The translations under genes were made by a program, and so were the position numbers. A stretch of 64,000 bases of DNA, from NCBI GenBank assembly GCA_029237695.1, contig CM055266.1:107215370-107279369 (forward strand), written 5' to 3'. The notes below the pieces were generated by a model. The model was not told the origin of the DNA and did no database searches. It worked only from the letters and a program-made list of their open reading frames with translations. Origin of the DNA: Conchocele bisecta (Eukaryota; Mollusca; Bivalvia; Lucinida; Thyasiridae). This document shows positions 43,816-57,419 of this stretch, in pieces; positions within the stretch are counted from its first letter, which is position 1; every line of letters begins with the position of its first letter.

Positions 43816-45904
43816 GTAACTCGAAAAACTTTTTCAACGTAATACCTACATATCTGATATTTGGGAGGTAGCTTCGGTATGAATTTTTGATTAGATCCTC
43901 CGTCAAGGATTATCTCCCCCTTTCGGACTTAGAATTTCGCTATTTTTCCGTGTAACTCGAAAAAGGTCTTTACCTTTAAATTTATATTTAGATTCGAAAT
44001 TCTGGAAGTCGGCGTGACGGGTAAGCGTCACCTCGGCTCTAAGGCACGTCGGCCCCGACACCTCGGCCCTACGACACCTCGGCCTTAAAAGGCTTAGAAA
44101 CTTCGGCCCTAATTTTAACAAGAACAATTATAACATGAATGATCATGTTATAAAAGAACGCTTCGAGTGTATGTTATTATTATTGAGGCCAACTACATGT
44201 TTGCAAGTAGCATGTAAAGTTATAGATATCAGGGTATGGGATCAGTGGTTTCCGAACCTGCTTTTCCGACGTGACGTATTCTGTGACGTCATTTTTACAG
44301 TAAATTTTCTTGAAACTTTTCCAAGAGCAAACGGACGGATTTCGATGATATGTATCACACCATAGAAGTGACATACCGGTTCGATGATATGTATCACACC
44401 ATACATTCACGTTCTTTAGATTTTTATTCACATACATGGTAACCGATTCTTCGTCAAAACCAGAAAATTGTTAGATTAAAGCAACTATACCATAATGCAG
44501 AACTGGGCATCATTAAACGAAGCTAATCCCTCGCACTGGCATCATTAAACGAAGCTAATCCCCTCGCTGGCAGCCTTGATAATAAAAAAGTACTCCGTGA
44601 CCTTGGGCGGTCGAACGTGGGTCATATGAGTCTACTCATATGCTAAACCATGCTCCATAGACACACATTATGGTCAAATAATATCAAAATCGTGGAAGCA
44701 ATTCACAAGTTATTTAAAAATGAAAGGTGTTACTAGCGTACGTACATACGTACGCAGTACATGGACTAACGATATACCAGCTCTTGCCTGTCGGCGAGGG
44801 GATACTAATTGGCAACCTGTAAGCATTTAATGCGTTATGTTTCATTAAACTCTGTCTTTCCATTATAAAGATATTACATTCAACATCTTGCACCACCTTT
44901 AATTGACATGGCGCAATTTTAAATATTGCGCGGGCCCAATTTTCCCAGTTTTAGTACTTTCCCCTAACAAAATAAACCGGCATCTAGTCGCACGCTGACT
45001 GAGCCGCAATCTATAAACTTACCCAGGGAGATTACATTGCAAACATAGTGTAACGCGTCCACTGGCGGTTTGTTTCGGTGAGTCCGCACAGTACAACAGT
45101 CCGACTTGGCAACGCCACCTAGCGAACTTATCATCGACACTGCAGTGCATGATATAAAAATCCTAAAACCATCAACTTCTAAAACTGGCGTTTTGAAGAA
45201 AGTCATGAAATATGCAATCTTAAATTCGATAAAATTGACGCAGTACAATTTGAACGACGTTATAAGCCAAAGATATGAGTGCCAGAAATAATCCACATTC
45301 AAACACAAGAAATGTTTGCCATTTCTCCATTTCATTGTCGAAACTCCAGACGGTTTTACAGAATGTGAAAGCCGTGGAAAATAAAATGTATACTGGATAT
45401 CAAATACTCCTACAAGCACTAATATGAACTTGTGAGTGAAATTCACGACAGGGTCATACATTACATCAAAACAGAAATCATTGCCTTGAAAAAGTCTGAG
45501 AAATATTACACACACACAAGTACACATTCAAACGGCTGTATGTCAAACATTGTTCTGCGACTTTGCACTGCAGCAGTGGAGTAGCCAGATCATGCAGAGG
45601 GGTGTGAATTGTGAATGGAGTTTGGAAGGGGGTGCGAGAACATACATTCAATTTCTTCCATTGTAGTGATTTTCACATATATTATACAGGTAGTTATTTC
45701 CCCCAGAAAACGTAGGTTAAAGTAAAAAAAATACACACCTGACCAAATGTTATGGGATGCAATTACACACCCACTGGTGAATCCATGTGACAAGTGTTTT
45801 GTATGATGTGGTGTTTGTGAATGAGCTGATAAGACACGTGTCGTGCCTTTGCACTTAATGACTGGGTGCCAGACATCCTTCAGCAAAGTTGCAAATCATG
45901 ATTT
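43816..45904. other. No gene recognised
   Basis: Includes 'acacctcggccctacgacac' repeats around 44025-44100 and a direct repeat 'cattaaacgaagctaatccc' at about 44512 and 44544. A minus-strand open frame of 187 codons (44964-45527) has no motif that I can support. Confidence 0.35.
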
Positions 45905-46345
45905 GAATTGGGGTCCCATCTGTTTGGCACAAAGTGTTCTTTATAGGAATTAAATATTAAATAAGTATAATTGTGTAACAGTTTTAAAAAATACGAGTGC
46001 CCGCTACACAGAAATATTCACTTAGTAATCTTAGGTTTACTGATAGGTTGTATCATCGTGCTATTTTGATTGTAAATGAGGCAGGTCATTTTTAAATTAT
46101 TTATATCAACTAAATGTGTCACCTGAATAAATATTTGTATTGACTTGTTACAAAATATGATCATTGCATATCAAAAGATAAATAGAGAGAATAAATAGTT
46201 GTTTCCATTAACATTTTAAAGAGTCAATGTTATCGCCCTTGATATCAAAGTGGCAATTCAAGCTTGATGTAAAAATAATAATAATGTAAAATTAACATGG
46301 TTGATATGATTTTTATTTTAAGAATTTTACCAAATTTTCTACGAC
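45905..46345 (-). mobile_element. TTAA-type MITE, diverged reverse copy
   Basis: On the minus strand it matches 60845-61355. Landmarks on the + strand in order: 'ggcacaaagtgttctttata', 'attttgattgtaaatgaggc', 'aaatgtgtcacctgaa', 'attaacattttaaagag' and 'gttatcgcccttgatatc'. The ends are eroded. Confidence 0.65.
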
Positions 46346-47214
46346 GGCCATCTTGGATTATGCGACAACCTCCATTTGAACAAATATGAAAATGCTTCAC
46401 TCACGCACCACAACTGTGAAGTCTGACCAGCATCTGCCAAACGGTACATGAGAAGAAGACGAAATCTATAATTAAAGGATGGACCTTCGGCGGCCATCTT
46501 GAATGATGTATCATCCGATTTTGACAATACCCACGATACCTTCGCCATGTGCCAGATACAAAATCAATGCGTGAAAAAACAAAGGGAGAACACTGGAATA
46601 TTAGTGAGGCAAGAGTTGTGATAAATATACAAAAAGGAATTCCAGTTATGCTTGGGACACAAAATCTGTACATGTATCCGAAAAAAACAAAAGAAATCAG
46701 TATGGTAAGATATGTTATTCTTGCTTTTAAGGACTAGAGCAAGTGAGCGGTGAGCGGGTCTCACACATACCCTCGGCCGCAGCAAAGTCATTTGGCCTTG
46801 ACCTTTGGCATGAAAGCCGCTTAGGTGAGATATAGAATGAAAATATGTTGATAAAGAAGTATGTGACATTTCCAGTCGATCTAACATACGGTTGCAGATA
46901 AATTGTGTACTTAAAACTTTAATGCAAATATTTCAAAACATTTAACACAATTTGACCTTAGACCTTGGGCATGAAATGTCACATGCATGGGCTATAAAAT
47001 GAAAATATGGATGTTGATTGTTGATAGACAAATATATGTTTACTTAAAACTTTAACGCATATATTTCAAAACATTTAACGCAAGTTTCAAAGTAATTTCA
47101 CCTTCACCGTGTGCATGAAAGCCGTATAGAATGTTTGTTTAATGGTGTGTAACGGCCTATCAACACGTCAACTATGGTCTAATACTCACATAAATGATAT
47201 AACTGTCGGATACC
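46346..47214. other. Non-coding; 'ccttgggcatgaaa' dispersed repeats
   Basis: Two similar segments (about 46795-46950 and 46960-47110) with 'gaccttgggcatgaaa', 'gaaaatatg' and 'aatatttcaaaacatttaac' indicate a tandem repeat of roughly 160 bp. 'acggccatcttgga' also occurs at 46343. Confidence 0.45.
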
Positions 47215-47530
47215 AAATGCCAAAGTTGTTTGTTTGTTTGTTTATTGGTGTTTAACGGCCTATCAACAGCTCAGGTCATATAAGTCTGGGCAAACGGGTT
47301 CGATCGTGTATTAACCTGCTGCATTGGGAGGAAAATCCCAAAATCAGAACGGAATAATTTCATCGAGAAAAATATAGTCAGCCCTGAAATTAGAATAACC
47401 TGACCTGATGCCAGGTCCATACCACACCAAAGTCACTTGGCCCCTTTCCCTAAAAAAGGATTACGAATAATCGTAATACTCACACAAGAGATATAACCAG
47501 ATTCAACTGTCACATACAAAATGCCAAAAT
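47215..47530 (-). mobile_element. SINE-like repeat, reverse copy
   Basis: Starts with the (tttg)n tail complement 'tttgtttgtttgtttattgg', then 'taacggcctatcaacagctc', 'gggcaaacgggttcgatc', 'ctgctgcattgggaggaaaa' and on to 'cacttggcccctttcccta'. Confidence 0.75.
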
Positions 47531-48279
47531 ACAAAAACCCGACTTGCGGTTGCAGAGACATTGTGTACTTAAAAACTTTGACATGTTTGATGCAAATATT
47601 TCAAAACTTTAAGTAATTTGACCTTGTGCAGGAAAGCCACATTGGTGTGCTACAGTATAAAAAATATGGATGACGATAAAGAAGTATATAAAGATTCAAC
47701 TCAATGCGATTTACGGTTGCAGATATAATGGGTACCCAAAAACCTTTAACGCAAATCTTACGGATGGACGAAAATACAAAAACTATATACACCTCGACAT
47801 ACTTTGTATGCCTGGGTATGAATCATGATTGAAGGCACTGTGTTACAGATGATGCCTCAATATGTTGTTTGTCACATCATGCACTGCAAAATGACCAATA
47901 TCAACCAATTGCACCATTTCATTCGAAGTCAAATTTCGAAGTCGAAATTTATTGTACATATGTAATTTGTTACAAGTTTGACCATTGGGCATTGATTTCA
48001 ATTATAATCATGATAATAGCACAAAAATACATCATTAATTCGTAAATTTTCGTTTCCCTTCGAAAGTATACAAAGTTTGTCTTTGGTCTATTCTGGATGT
48101 TTCAAGTAAAATCCTTTATTGCGAAGACATCTGAAACAATGTGAAACCAAACAAATATAGACTTTATAGACTGTGGACGTTAAACAGAAATTTATGAATC
48201 AAAGATTGAATGCAATACCTTAAATGCTAATCACTCTAGGTTGGCGGTAGGATTTTTAAATTTGCTCAATTATGTGTTT

Positions 48280-48480
48280 GTGACTGGAGAAATGGGGCTT
48301 ATGGGATTTGCGACCAATGTAGATACACATATCCGCACAGGATCTGCACTGTTCACCATTGCATCAATGAAATCTCCATCATGCTTCTAACAAGCCACAT
48401 CATTATCAGGCTACAGGAGTGTACTATTTGATCAGAGCTACACTGGTCACAAATCTCATAAACCACATTCTCCAGTCACA
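48280..48480. mobile_element. Palindromic repeat family P, copy 2
   Basis: 'gtgactggagaaatggggct' at the left end and 'accacattctccagtcac' at the right end; 'tttgcgaccaatgtag' and 'actggtcacaaat' pair inside. Confidence 0.75.
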
Positions 48481-48488
48481 GCCACCGG

Positions 48489-48689
48489 TTAAAGTAACGG
48501 ATCAATACCTATAAATACATTAAATATACCTAAAAGCATCAATAAGTAATAAAATAGGCTAAACAAATTATTTACTCCCATATATCACACATGGAGTAAA
48601 TACATTTTGTTTAGCTTATTTTTCTCTCACTTATTGATGCTCTTAGGTGTATTTAATGTATTTATAGGCCATGGTCCGTTACTTCAAAC
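48489..48689. mobile_element. 201-bp near-palindromic element
   Basis: 'aagtaacggatc' through 'cctataaatacattaaata' at the left pairs with 'tatttaatgtatttatagg' and 'ggtccgttactt' at the right; even the centre ('gtaaataattt', 'ggagtaaataca') pairs. An 11-bp word 'gtcacagccac' is present on both sides (about 48475 and 48694). Confidence 0.7.
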
Positions 48690-49749
48690 TGAGGTCACAG
48701 CCACATATGTGTAAAAGCATAGTAAATATATTTCTGACCATTTCAATATCTAGTCCTTCGAGTGTCACATAATCAGAAATGTACAAATGCCATTCTGTCC
48801 ACCACAAGAATAAGTCACCGATTCAAAAAATATTGACAAATCTTAAAACTGCACAAGTCAGATTTGTGTGAATAAGATTCATTCTCAATTCCATCAACAC
48901 AAAAGAAGTAACATGTCTTCACGACACATCCTTTCAACAGGTTGATTAGATGATTAGAGCAGAAATCAGAGTTAAGAACCACACAAACACTGCCACTGGC
49001 GTGGATGGTACTCCGGTTAAATGGTTAATTTTTTGTAACTGAACTTGTCTTTCTCAAGCTCTTCCTCGAGCGTTATAATTTCAGATGTCGCTGATCTTAA
49101 GATGATGACAGTCTGTCATGGCGACACTATATTTTGCTTCGTGTAGGTCAGGAACTGGGATCAGTTCCCATTTTGCGAGTGTTTGGCAACTTGTTGCCCA
49201 GGTGGAGTAGTGTTTTCAGGCAGCGATTCTTCTGATGGCCTTTGTCCTTCTTAACAGCAGAATGAGAAACAATTTCCGCCTTATCTGCTTCTTCTGAAAC
49301 CGCCCATATACTATCTCTATAGCCCTGCTGGTGTCTGCCTCAACTGCAGGGTGAAGTTGAAGAGGTTCGACGAATAATCCAGATGGCTAAGATCTGTAGA
49401 CGGCTTCCCTGAAACAAACAATCAAACACTATTATGTACATGGTTAGCCTTTTATTGAATTTCTTACCAGTATTAACCATTACTCAGCAAATGACTCCGC
49501 AACTTTCCAACATGAAACAGTGCTTAGAGAACTACATCCCACCCGGGCATCAAACTCACAACACTTGGATAAATGTGGTAAGCGAGTAAGCCACATTGTT
49601 CATAGTTGTGAACAGTAACTCTTGAAATCTACAACCGTACTGTCCGTAGCAGAGTTACGTTTCCCATTCATAGTCTTCCTCTGCAGAATAGTGAATAAGA
49701 GATCTGGTTCGCAAATTAAATGTAGCAGCTAAAGTTGGGGTCACATCCA
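48690..49749. other. No supported gene; possible eroded coding patch on the minus strand
   Basis: On the minus strand 49408-49080 follows 'ttgtttgtttcag' and gives open runs such as 'DLSHLDYSSNLFNFTLQLRQ' and 'AVSEEADKAEIVSHSAVKKD' in different frames, broken by stops. I cannot assign a family. Confidence 0.25.
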
Positions 49750-49895
49750 CAGGTTGAAGTAACGGACCGAGGTATATATGTGTGTGTTATAGAGGGAGTA
49801 ACAAATTTTTTTTAGCTTTTTTTTTCGTTTATGGACGCTTTTAGGCATATTTAATGTATTTATAGACCTTGGTCCGTTACAATGTACTTCAACCT
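49750..49895. mobile_element. Second copy of the near-palindromic element
   Basis: 'ccacaggttgaagtaacgga' at the left and 'tccgttac..acttcaacctgtgg' at the right, with 'atttaatgtatttatagacc' shared with 48.6 kb. The left arm is shortened. Confidence 0.6.
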
Positions 49896-50275
49896 GTGGT
49901 CCCATCTAGTAGGCATAACAGTTTGCCTATAAGAATTAAATTTAAGTGTATAATTGTGTAACTACGGTACATGTATTCCGCCAGTTTTAAAAATTACGAG
50001 TGCAGGCCCACTATACACATATAATCATTTAGTAATATTGATTTTACTGATAGTGACTCGCTGTGGTATCAGGCTATTTTGATATGCAAATGAGACATGA
50101 CATTTTTAAATTATTTATACCAATTAAATGTGTCACCCGAACAAATATTTTTATTGACACATTTATGTACGATCATAGTGCACATAACAAAACTAAGCAG
50201 ACAGAATATAGTTTCCATTAACCTTTAATGGAAACACAGTTATCGCCCCTGATTTTCTGTGACAAAATTCTAATT
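49896..50275 (-). mobile_element. TTAA-type MITE, reverse copy
   Basis: Order of landmarks as in 45905-46345 and complementary to 60845-61355: 'ttactgatagtgactcgctg', 'ttttgatatgcaaatgagac', 'aaatgtgtcacccgaac' and 'gttatcgcccctgat'. It borders the preceding palindrome with no gap. Confidence 0.65.
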
Positions 50276-50320
50276 CACGTTTCATATAAAAAGAAAAAGT
50301 ACCGGTACATGTATATTTTC

Positions 50321-51275
50321 ACGTACATGTACAAATGGGGGGAAAATCCCAAAATCAGAACTGAATATTTACAATAACAAAACTATATATTCAGCGCTGA
50401 AATCAGAATAATCCTGGTCTGATACCAGGTCCTCGCTACACCAGAATCACTTGGCCCCTCCAAAAGCAGTAGGATAAGTAATAATCTTACTCTTTTATAA
50501 TGGGCAATAACCCAATTCAACTCCCAGGTAACAAAAGAGCCAAAGATAAAAATGTACTGAAGGGTCAAACCAGGCAAATAGTGATTCCTATATAGAGGAA
50601 ACTACTACCGTTAATTTACGTCGTCTCGTTCTCTCGACCACCACCCACGTAAAGTTTTGTATTACTTTTATAATAGTTTTTTTTTCAGATGGAAAATATA
50701 CAAATTAGGTCACAATTAACAACTAAAGTGTAAATCAGATCTGATTAGCTATTCTGTAGAGGAAGCCTACGTATATCATTTATTTGTTTGTTGGGGTCTA
50801 ACGGCCTATCAACAGATGCGGTCATTTAAGGCCGGGTCAATGGGTTTAGTAATAAATCCCATATATTACCTGTACAAGTACATGTTCAAGTACATGTACA
50901 AATGGGGGGAAAATCCTAAAATCAGAAATGAATATTTACAATAAAAGAACTATATACTCAGCCCTGAAATCAGGATGATCCTGATCTGATGCCAGGTCCT
51001 CGCCACACCAGAATCACATGGCCCCTCCCAAAAGCAGTAGGATCAGTAATAATCTTACTACTTATATAATGGGAAATAACCCAATTCAACTGCCAGGTAA
51101 CAGAAAGAGCGAAAGATGAAAACGTACCTGAGGGCCAAACCAGGCAAATCGTGATCCATACGTATTACTTTTATAATATTTTTTTTCAGATGGAAAATAT
51201 AACAAATTGTGTCACAATTAACAACTAAAGTGTAAATCCGATCAGATTAGCTATTATGTAGAGGAAGCCTACATG
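50321..51275 (-). repeat. Tandem duplication of a SINE-containing segment
   Basis: 50331-50778 is repeated at 50898-51270. Both start 'tacatgtacaaatgggg', contain the reverse SINE body ('gaaaatcccaaaatcagaa', 'ccaggtcctcg', 'cttggcccctcc'), and end 'ttcagatggaaaatata' through 'gaggaagcctac'. Between them lies the SINE head with 'gtctaacggcctatcaacag' (50794-50830). The first copy has the additional 50590-50660 segment. Confidence 0.75.
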
Positions 51276-51900
51276 TATGAATGGAATAGTAACTCTACTA
51301 CAGACGCTACAGGAGTAGATTGCAAGAGTTATTGTTCGCAACTACAATAACATGGTTCAATAATAATGAGACATCAGTGATTCTATATTTTATGTACATA
51401 TTGGTGTCGTTTTTCTAGTTTCGATGTAGAACCAATAATTCATTAAACTGTGTTAATTCCATTGGGTGACAGTCCAGTTGTTACATTTATAATAGTATAG
51501 CCAATTGTTCTCGTCATTTTTTTAATTTTATTTCCACTTCAAGGGACCAGGGTCTCAGAAATGTAATTTCCGTTACGTACATTTACATGACGTAAATATA
51601 GCTTTACATTTACATTTTTTTCTTTTCAACGGCATAAAACATCAACTGAAGTGGCATCTATTTAGAAAAGTGTCAAGAATATGGTAAGCTAATTCTATTA
51701 GTGCGAAACAGAGAAATTTAGTAGCAAGTCGTGGAATTTCTCATTTATGGTAACCCAACAACATGTATTTAATATGAATCAGTAAAGTTAAGCAAACAAA
51801 ATAGCTTGGCAACTAACAGAATGCCGTGTTTTAACCACATGTACCAAACATCGTTATAAAGCTACATTTAATTAATAGCACAGCCTCCAAAAATATGGGC
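51276..51900. other. No gene recognised
   Basis: AT-rich. 'tccgttacgtacatttacat' around 51570 foreshadows the motif cluster downstream. Confidence 0.3.
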
Positions 51901-52658
51901 GTAACGGCAATGATTATGTAACGGTAATGACAAAACGTAACGGTAATGACTTTCCATTTATTTAAAATACTAATACAGCATATATAACAAACATATTTAT
52001 ACTTTGAATATGCTGTACAATATAACTTCAAGTTAATGTTTACTTTTAATGTGATTGTCAATAGAAACCCACACTCCTTGCAAGCTGTGTCTGTTTTTTG
52101 TTGTTTCAGAGCTTTTACTAATTAAAATCCTGATATATAAATGTTGTAGGTCTGAGTAAATGTGCCATTACTGACCGACAACTGATGGGACCTGGTTTAT
52201 ATCTAATTGACGCATCAACTGACTGTTAGTATGGTAATTTATCATTGCCGTTACACGATCGTCATTACCGTTACACAATTTTGTAACGGAAATGACCGTA
52301 ACGGTAATGATTTTTCTGTAAAAACTCCCATTTTTCACCCCTCTGTATACAACGCATCATGAAGGTAGAATATGCAAAGACAACGTTGTAAGTGTGTCTA
52401 TCTACCAATTCTGGTTTCAGTCGACCTACATACATATGGACGTGTATAAACCGTGAACGGTAATGATGCATGTAATGTGTAACCTTAAAATTCCGAATAC
52501 AGACCGGTCTCGTTCTCGGCAATGACTTAAGTTGTGTTACCACCGTGTTTATTTATAAATCGGGCGCCCATAAACAGTGTTCATTGCATTAGTAGCTGAG
52601 AGTAGGAAATGGGAGGTTACTCTGATTTTACTCTTTTTTTTCAGCGTAACGGTAATGA
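51901..52658. repeat. Cluster of GTAACGGTAATGA motifs in both orientations
   Basis: Near-exact 13-mers at 51901, 51918, 51937, 52283, 52298 and 52646 on the + strand and at 52242 and 52262 on the minus strand, with a further 'gaacggtaatga' at 52454. The spacing is irregular, so it is not a simple tandem array. Confidence 0.75.
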
Positions 52659-54018
52659 TTCGATTTCGCGGGACAGATACATTAACGTCAGTATTTTTGA
52701 CAACAAAAGGCAAATTATTGCAGAATAAGTTTAATGTCAATGTTAAACTATTTTAATTCAGATGCAATGTATAGTAAAGTACAATTGACAAGATTTGAGA
52801 ATTACGGGCTTGTGAACTGTGCTGATTGATGATCGGGACATGCCCATTTGGTGCACCATACATATGCCAACAACAGAAAATAATAACTAAACACACATAA
52901 CAAGAATTGTAAATACTGTTTTCTTAATGGATTGGTATTATACATAGTTTCTTTACTGAAAAAAACAAATTTCCTTATAAATTGTTTGATTTGTCAGTAA
53001 ATTACACCGGACACCAGATGTACATAAAATATAGAATCACTGATATACATATCTGCACATGTATCAAACCAATGAAAACTGACATTCGATCTGCATATAA
53101 AAAATGTCATTTCGGCTAATTCTGAGCACCGGCTTAATGCACAATTCACGTAATGTTTTGCCCAGCTTACGTCAGAATAAATTATGTTGATTTTGGAATA
53201 AATCAGCTGATTAACGGTATACTAAGTCACAATTTTATCCCATTCCGATAGTTTGGTAAAAAGTTATTCAGAACATGGTCAAAATGATTAGTGGTCCTGC
53301 TTACTAAATGAATAGATCAACAACAGATCTGTTAAAAAAAGCTTCATAAACCAATAATACATATGCAAATATACCGACATTGGTTATCATTTTATTCCTG
53401 TATTATTCGCAAAACTCAAGGACAAAATGGACTGATATTTTGATCAAATTTGGCTGGGTCTCCGCTAGGCGGATACAGATAATAGACGACAGATGAAATA
53501 GTAAAAGCCATCTGTTTAGCCGTGATTATCTCGACTAAGAACTGCCTTGAATGTTCAGGGAATTTAGACGGAATATGGACATTTTCACGAAAATTATTAT
53601 TAGGTGCGCAGAATTAAGACAGACGATTGTAATTCCAACAAACATACAGTCTCCACCCCCGCCCATATTTTGTGAGGTCACCCCCAATGAAGCAAAGAAG
53701 TCCCTCATCACCACCCCAGACCAAACATGGGTACCCTGTGTACAAATAAAATTTTAGGAAGCCCACCCACTGCAATACAAATACTTAATACAAATACTGC
53801 ACTTCAATTTTTTTTGTACTTGTTTGGTCACTGTTGTTATAGTTTTCTAAATCGTGTAAAACACGTGACTTTCTGAAAAAACTTGTCTTAAGAAAACAAC
53901 ATGAATAATCAGACATGTAAAATATTGGTGTGTGCAAAGCCACATACTGCACCGGCCTATATTCATGATATTTCGTGGAAAGTCACCGCTGTGTAAATGC
54001 ATGCAGTGTACTCTCGGA
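52659..54018. other. No gene recognised
   Basis: AT-rich with no assignable feature; a CCACCCC-rich patch at 53650-53730 has no supported frame. Confidence 0.3.
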
Positions 54019-54035
54019 AGGGGGGGGGGGGGGGG
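54019..54035. repeat. Poly-G tract
   Basis: A run of about 15 G interrupted only at its left edge. Confidence 0.9.
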
Positions 54036-56544
54036 ATGAAAGTAGTGTCTTTTTTAAGTGGCTAAAAGCCTATATAGACAATAGTGAATAGATAACAGAT
54101 AATAGCCTAAATATATAATGAATTGACTTGTTGGACTGAAAACATATATTTCAAAGTGAATCTACAAGTATCGAGGTGCCACAAACACACAGAGTCCGAG
54201 ATGCACCATAAATTAGAAATTAGCTATTTAAACAACAATTGTGGAAACAACATTGGTCGCGAAAACCAATGACTCGGCACATGCACAGGCAATGTTGAAT
54301 ATCCCCCACCCACTTGAATTCGTGTTACTGTTAGATTGAATACAATGGAATTATTTTAGTAGCCCTGTGGTTTAAAAGTGCTGTCGAAGTCAGCACGATT
54401 CAAATATTGGTCAACAGTAATAAAGAAATAATTCTTACCTGAAATGAATGTTTCGTGTCTGGAAGCCTAGTAGACTTATGTAAAATGTAGGTCAATTATT
54501 GATGCGTCTTGTGCCACGGCTGTCGCCGTATTGTCCTCTCAACTTTAGCAAATTTGCAGAAATGTACGTCTGTAGCATTCACAAATCGTCGAGTACACAA
54601 TGAGTATCTGTATTTCCGTATTTAGAGCTTATCAACAATGAAGACAGCAATAAGTTCAAGATGTCTTGAACCAGTACGTGTATTAATGGCAGGACACGAA
54701 ATATAGTATGACGTCACAATGAAAATACAATCGCATTTAACAACAAATAGCTGACTTTTTTAAACGTAAATTTGTTATTGGTTGGTATATACATTAAAAA
54801 AAAGTGTCCTGTGTCCAATAAAATTGGACACATGACATATGGCGTTTAGTAAAAAGGTTCAAATATCGGCTCTGTATGTACCAGACGTTCTAAATGAGGC
54901 TCCATACGGGATAATCTATTTAAACTAAATTTCATTGGGAAGCTATTTTTTTGCAAATTACATGCGTATTATTATTTTAATATAACCTATCAATGTTTAC
55001 AGGTGTTAGCATGTTTCAATATTGAACTAACATATAGCTTGTTGGTATTGGCACACTTTCATGTTACGAAGTTTCCCGCAGCGAACCCCATTCGGCCCAT
55101 CGACCGATTGTAATTATAGAACGCCTGTAACTATTCACAAGAATATAGGCGTTCTATGAAAATGGAATAAAACATAATGTACATGTATCTCGCTTTAAAC
55201 GTGTACAAACACAGTATTAAATAACATCTGGATACCTATATGGTGAATGGAAGACCTAAAATGCATACAGTAGTTTGTAAAATATATAAGGTTTTATTTA
55301 CCCATTTGATCTAGTCTGTGCATTCACTGTTCACATTATATTCGTCATTCTTTCAGGGAAATATTTAGTAAACTGTAATGATATTCACCGTCTTTATTGA
55401 TTGAGTTAAGATCAGTGTACATGGGTCATACCAATTATCCGGACAATCAATTTATCGGACAAATGAAAATACCTGTTAATTAAGAGCATTCGTTTGATCA
55501 GAATTTGCATCAAATACATCTAAGTCACGCAGGTGCTTGCTGTTTCCATGCCAGTGTGAATAATATATTGCCAAGGTAAACATTTTTAGTAATATTTGCT
55601 GAAAATATTCCTCGACTCTGTCCACAAGTTGTTTACAACGTCAAAAGTCTTGTAGGGGCTTGCAATTGAGTGCGCCCATTACGTCTTTTCAGAGTTGTTC
55701 TATAAATACAATACATTCTATAAATATTGTAACGTGCACGGCACTGGCTACGAGCTCGATCGCTCAACAAAACAACTGGTAGCGTGTCTGCCGCACCGTT
55801 ACGTTCTCTCCACCACTAGACTACTAAGTCTTGTATGCGTTTCCACTCCTATAAACTGCTATTAGCTCCTACGACCTTCTATGAGCTCCAACTCCTGTGA
55901 CCTCCTCGAATATGCGGCGATTCTCTGTATTTATACTCATGTGATTCAGCGTCCTATGTGGGTTTCCAGTGCCGCCTGGCGGTTTCCGGACATACCCGAC
56001 AAGGACGGAAATTGTCGCGTATTATACCAACCAAGTACCATAACCCTTTGCCGGACTCAAGGTAGCGAGACTTCCGAGTAGTCCCAATGGCAGGAATAAC
56101 TCCTGCCGGGCTCAAAGTAGTACTCGGAAACCTCGCACCATTTCGTAAATCGAAAATAATGACTCGGACTTGAATGGTAGGTCGCCATTGTTTTTATTTA
56201 CATTGCGTCTATGGTAATACCAGAATGCCTCCGTGTGACCGATTTACCTATTTGTACGCGTTCCATAAACTATTCTAGTTCACCAGTTTTAAGTTTACTG
56301 GTTCCAACTCACAAGGTGCCGGATACAGAAAACTAAGCAATAAACCGAGAACCTGTAACTCTGCTCCAGCTCTAGTCATACCAATTACAGGACGCAAGTA
56401 AGCACGGAACCAATACATCATGTACATTGACCGACAACAATTAGCATATCTATGCATTCAGTCCGTTACGATTTAGTTTCAGTTTCAGTTTGGAGGGACT
56501 ACGGTACCAGTAATGTTTTAGAAATAAATGTAAACTGTTAATTT
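54036..56544. other. No gene recognised
   Basis: Mostly AT-rich single-copy-looking sequence. 55729-56140 is more GC-rich and starts 'tgtaacgtgcacgg', which made me consider an LTR, without support. No coding frame. Confidence 0.3.
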
Positions 56545-57065
56545 GTGACTGACTGGAGAAATGTGGCTTATGGTATCTGTGACCCGTGTAGATCCAGATC
56601 AGCCTGCGCATTCGCAGTTTGATCAGGGTCTGCACTGGTCGCCATTCAGTCAGCAAGGCCGTATCCAGAGGTAAATACCAGACGAGGCGTACCAAATTCC
56701 GACATGGGGGTCAGGGAGCATTCTCCCAAAACCACCCCAGGGATTTGTTTAATTCTTGGCATAAAACAAATAATTGGCAAAGCTCCCGCCTCGTCTGCCT
56801 CATCATGGTTATGATACTGGTCAGGGAAACATCAGTCGCGCTTCTAATAGTGTGTGTTCTTATCATTCCTCAAGACTGAGCTGTATATCCCATACATTCG
56901 CGCTGTCTGATCACTGATCAGATCAGAGTCTGCTCTGATCACCATTCAGTCGATGAAACATCAGTCCTGTTTCTAACAAAGTATGTTCTTATCATTCCTC
57001 AAGACTGACCTGGAAGACCCAAAGCAAGACTGGCCATATATCCCATAAGCCCCATTTCTCCACAC
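56545..57065. mobile_element. Palindromic repeat family P, long copy
   Basis: The left end 'gtgactgactggagaaatgt' and right end 'ataagccccatttctccaca' mark the family; 'gatcagcctgcgcattcgca' and two 'ccattcagtc' words lie inside. An extra unrelated segment (about 56650-56780, 'aggtaaataccagacgagg') has apparently been inserted. Confidence 0.55.
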
Positions 57066-57419
57066 ATAAAACATAACTGTTAATCTTGGGTTCCACTGTA
57101 ATTGTCTGAGACACCACGGCAACCTAACAGGCGTCTCATTTACAGAGATTTCATCATACTATTAAAACTCAATTACATTTGTTTCAAAATAACATGCATG
57201 TTATTCTCTTCATTTTTTTATTCGAAAAGGTTGCGTTAAATTTTGTGAATTTTACAATGGGGGCTAAAATAGATTTTGTAAACGAGTTACAAAATTATTT
57301 GTTTTCATTCGATAAATAATTTCCAAGTTATATCGTCATGGTTTGGTGTAAATGTCGTATATATTTTTCTCCTCATCCTCACCTCTTTTGGCTCATGTTA
57401 ACTTTTGTAGGCTGACTTG

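Noticed and set aside
44964..45527. A 187-codon minus-strand frame
   Set aside because: The residues are Cys/Phe/Val-rich without any domain, splice signal or neighbour support; probably chance in AT-rich DNA.
55729..56140. Possible solo LTR starting 'tgtaacgtgcacgg'
   Set aside because: No matching CA end with a 4-6-bp target duplication was found, and no second copy occurs in the window.
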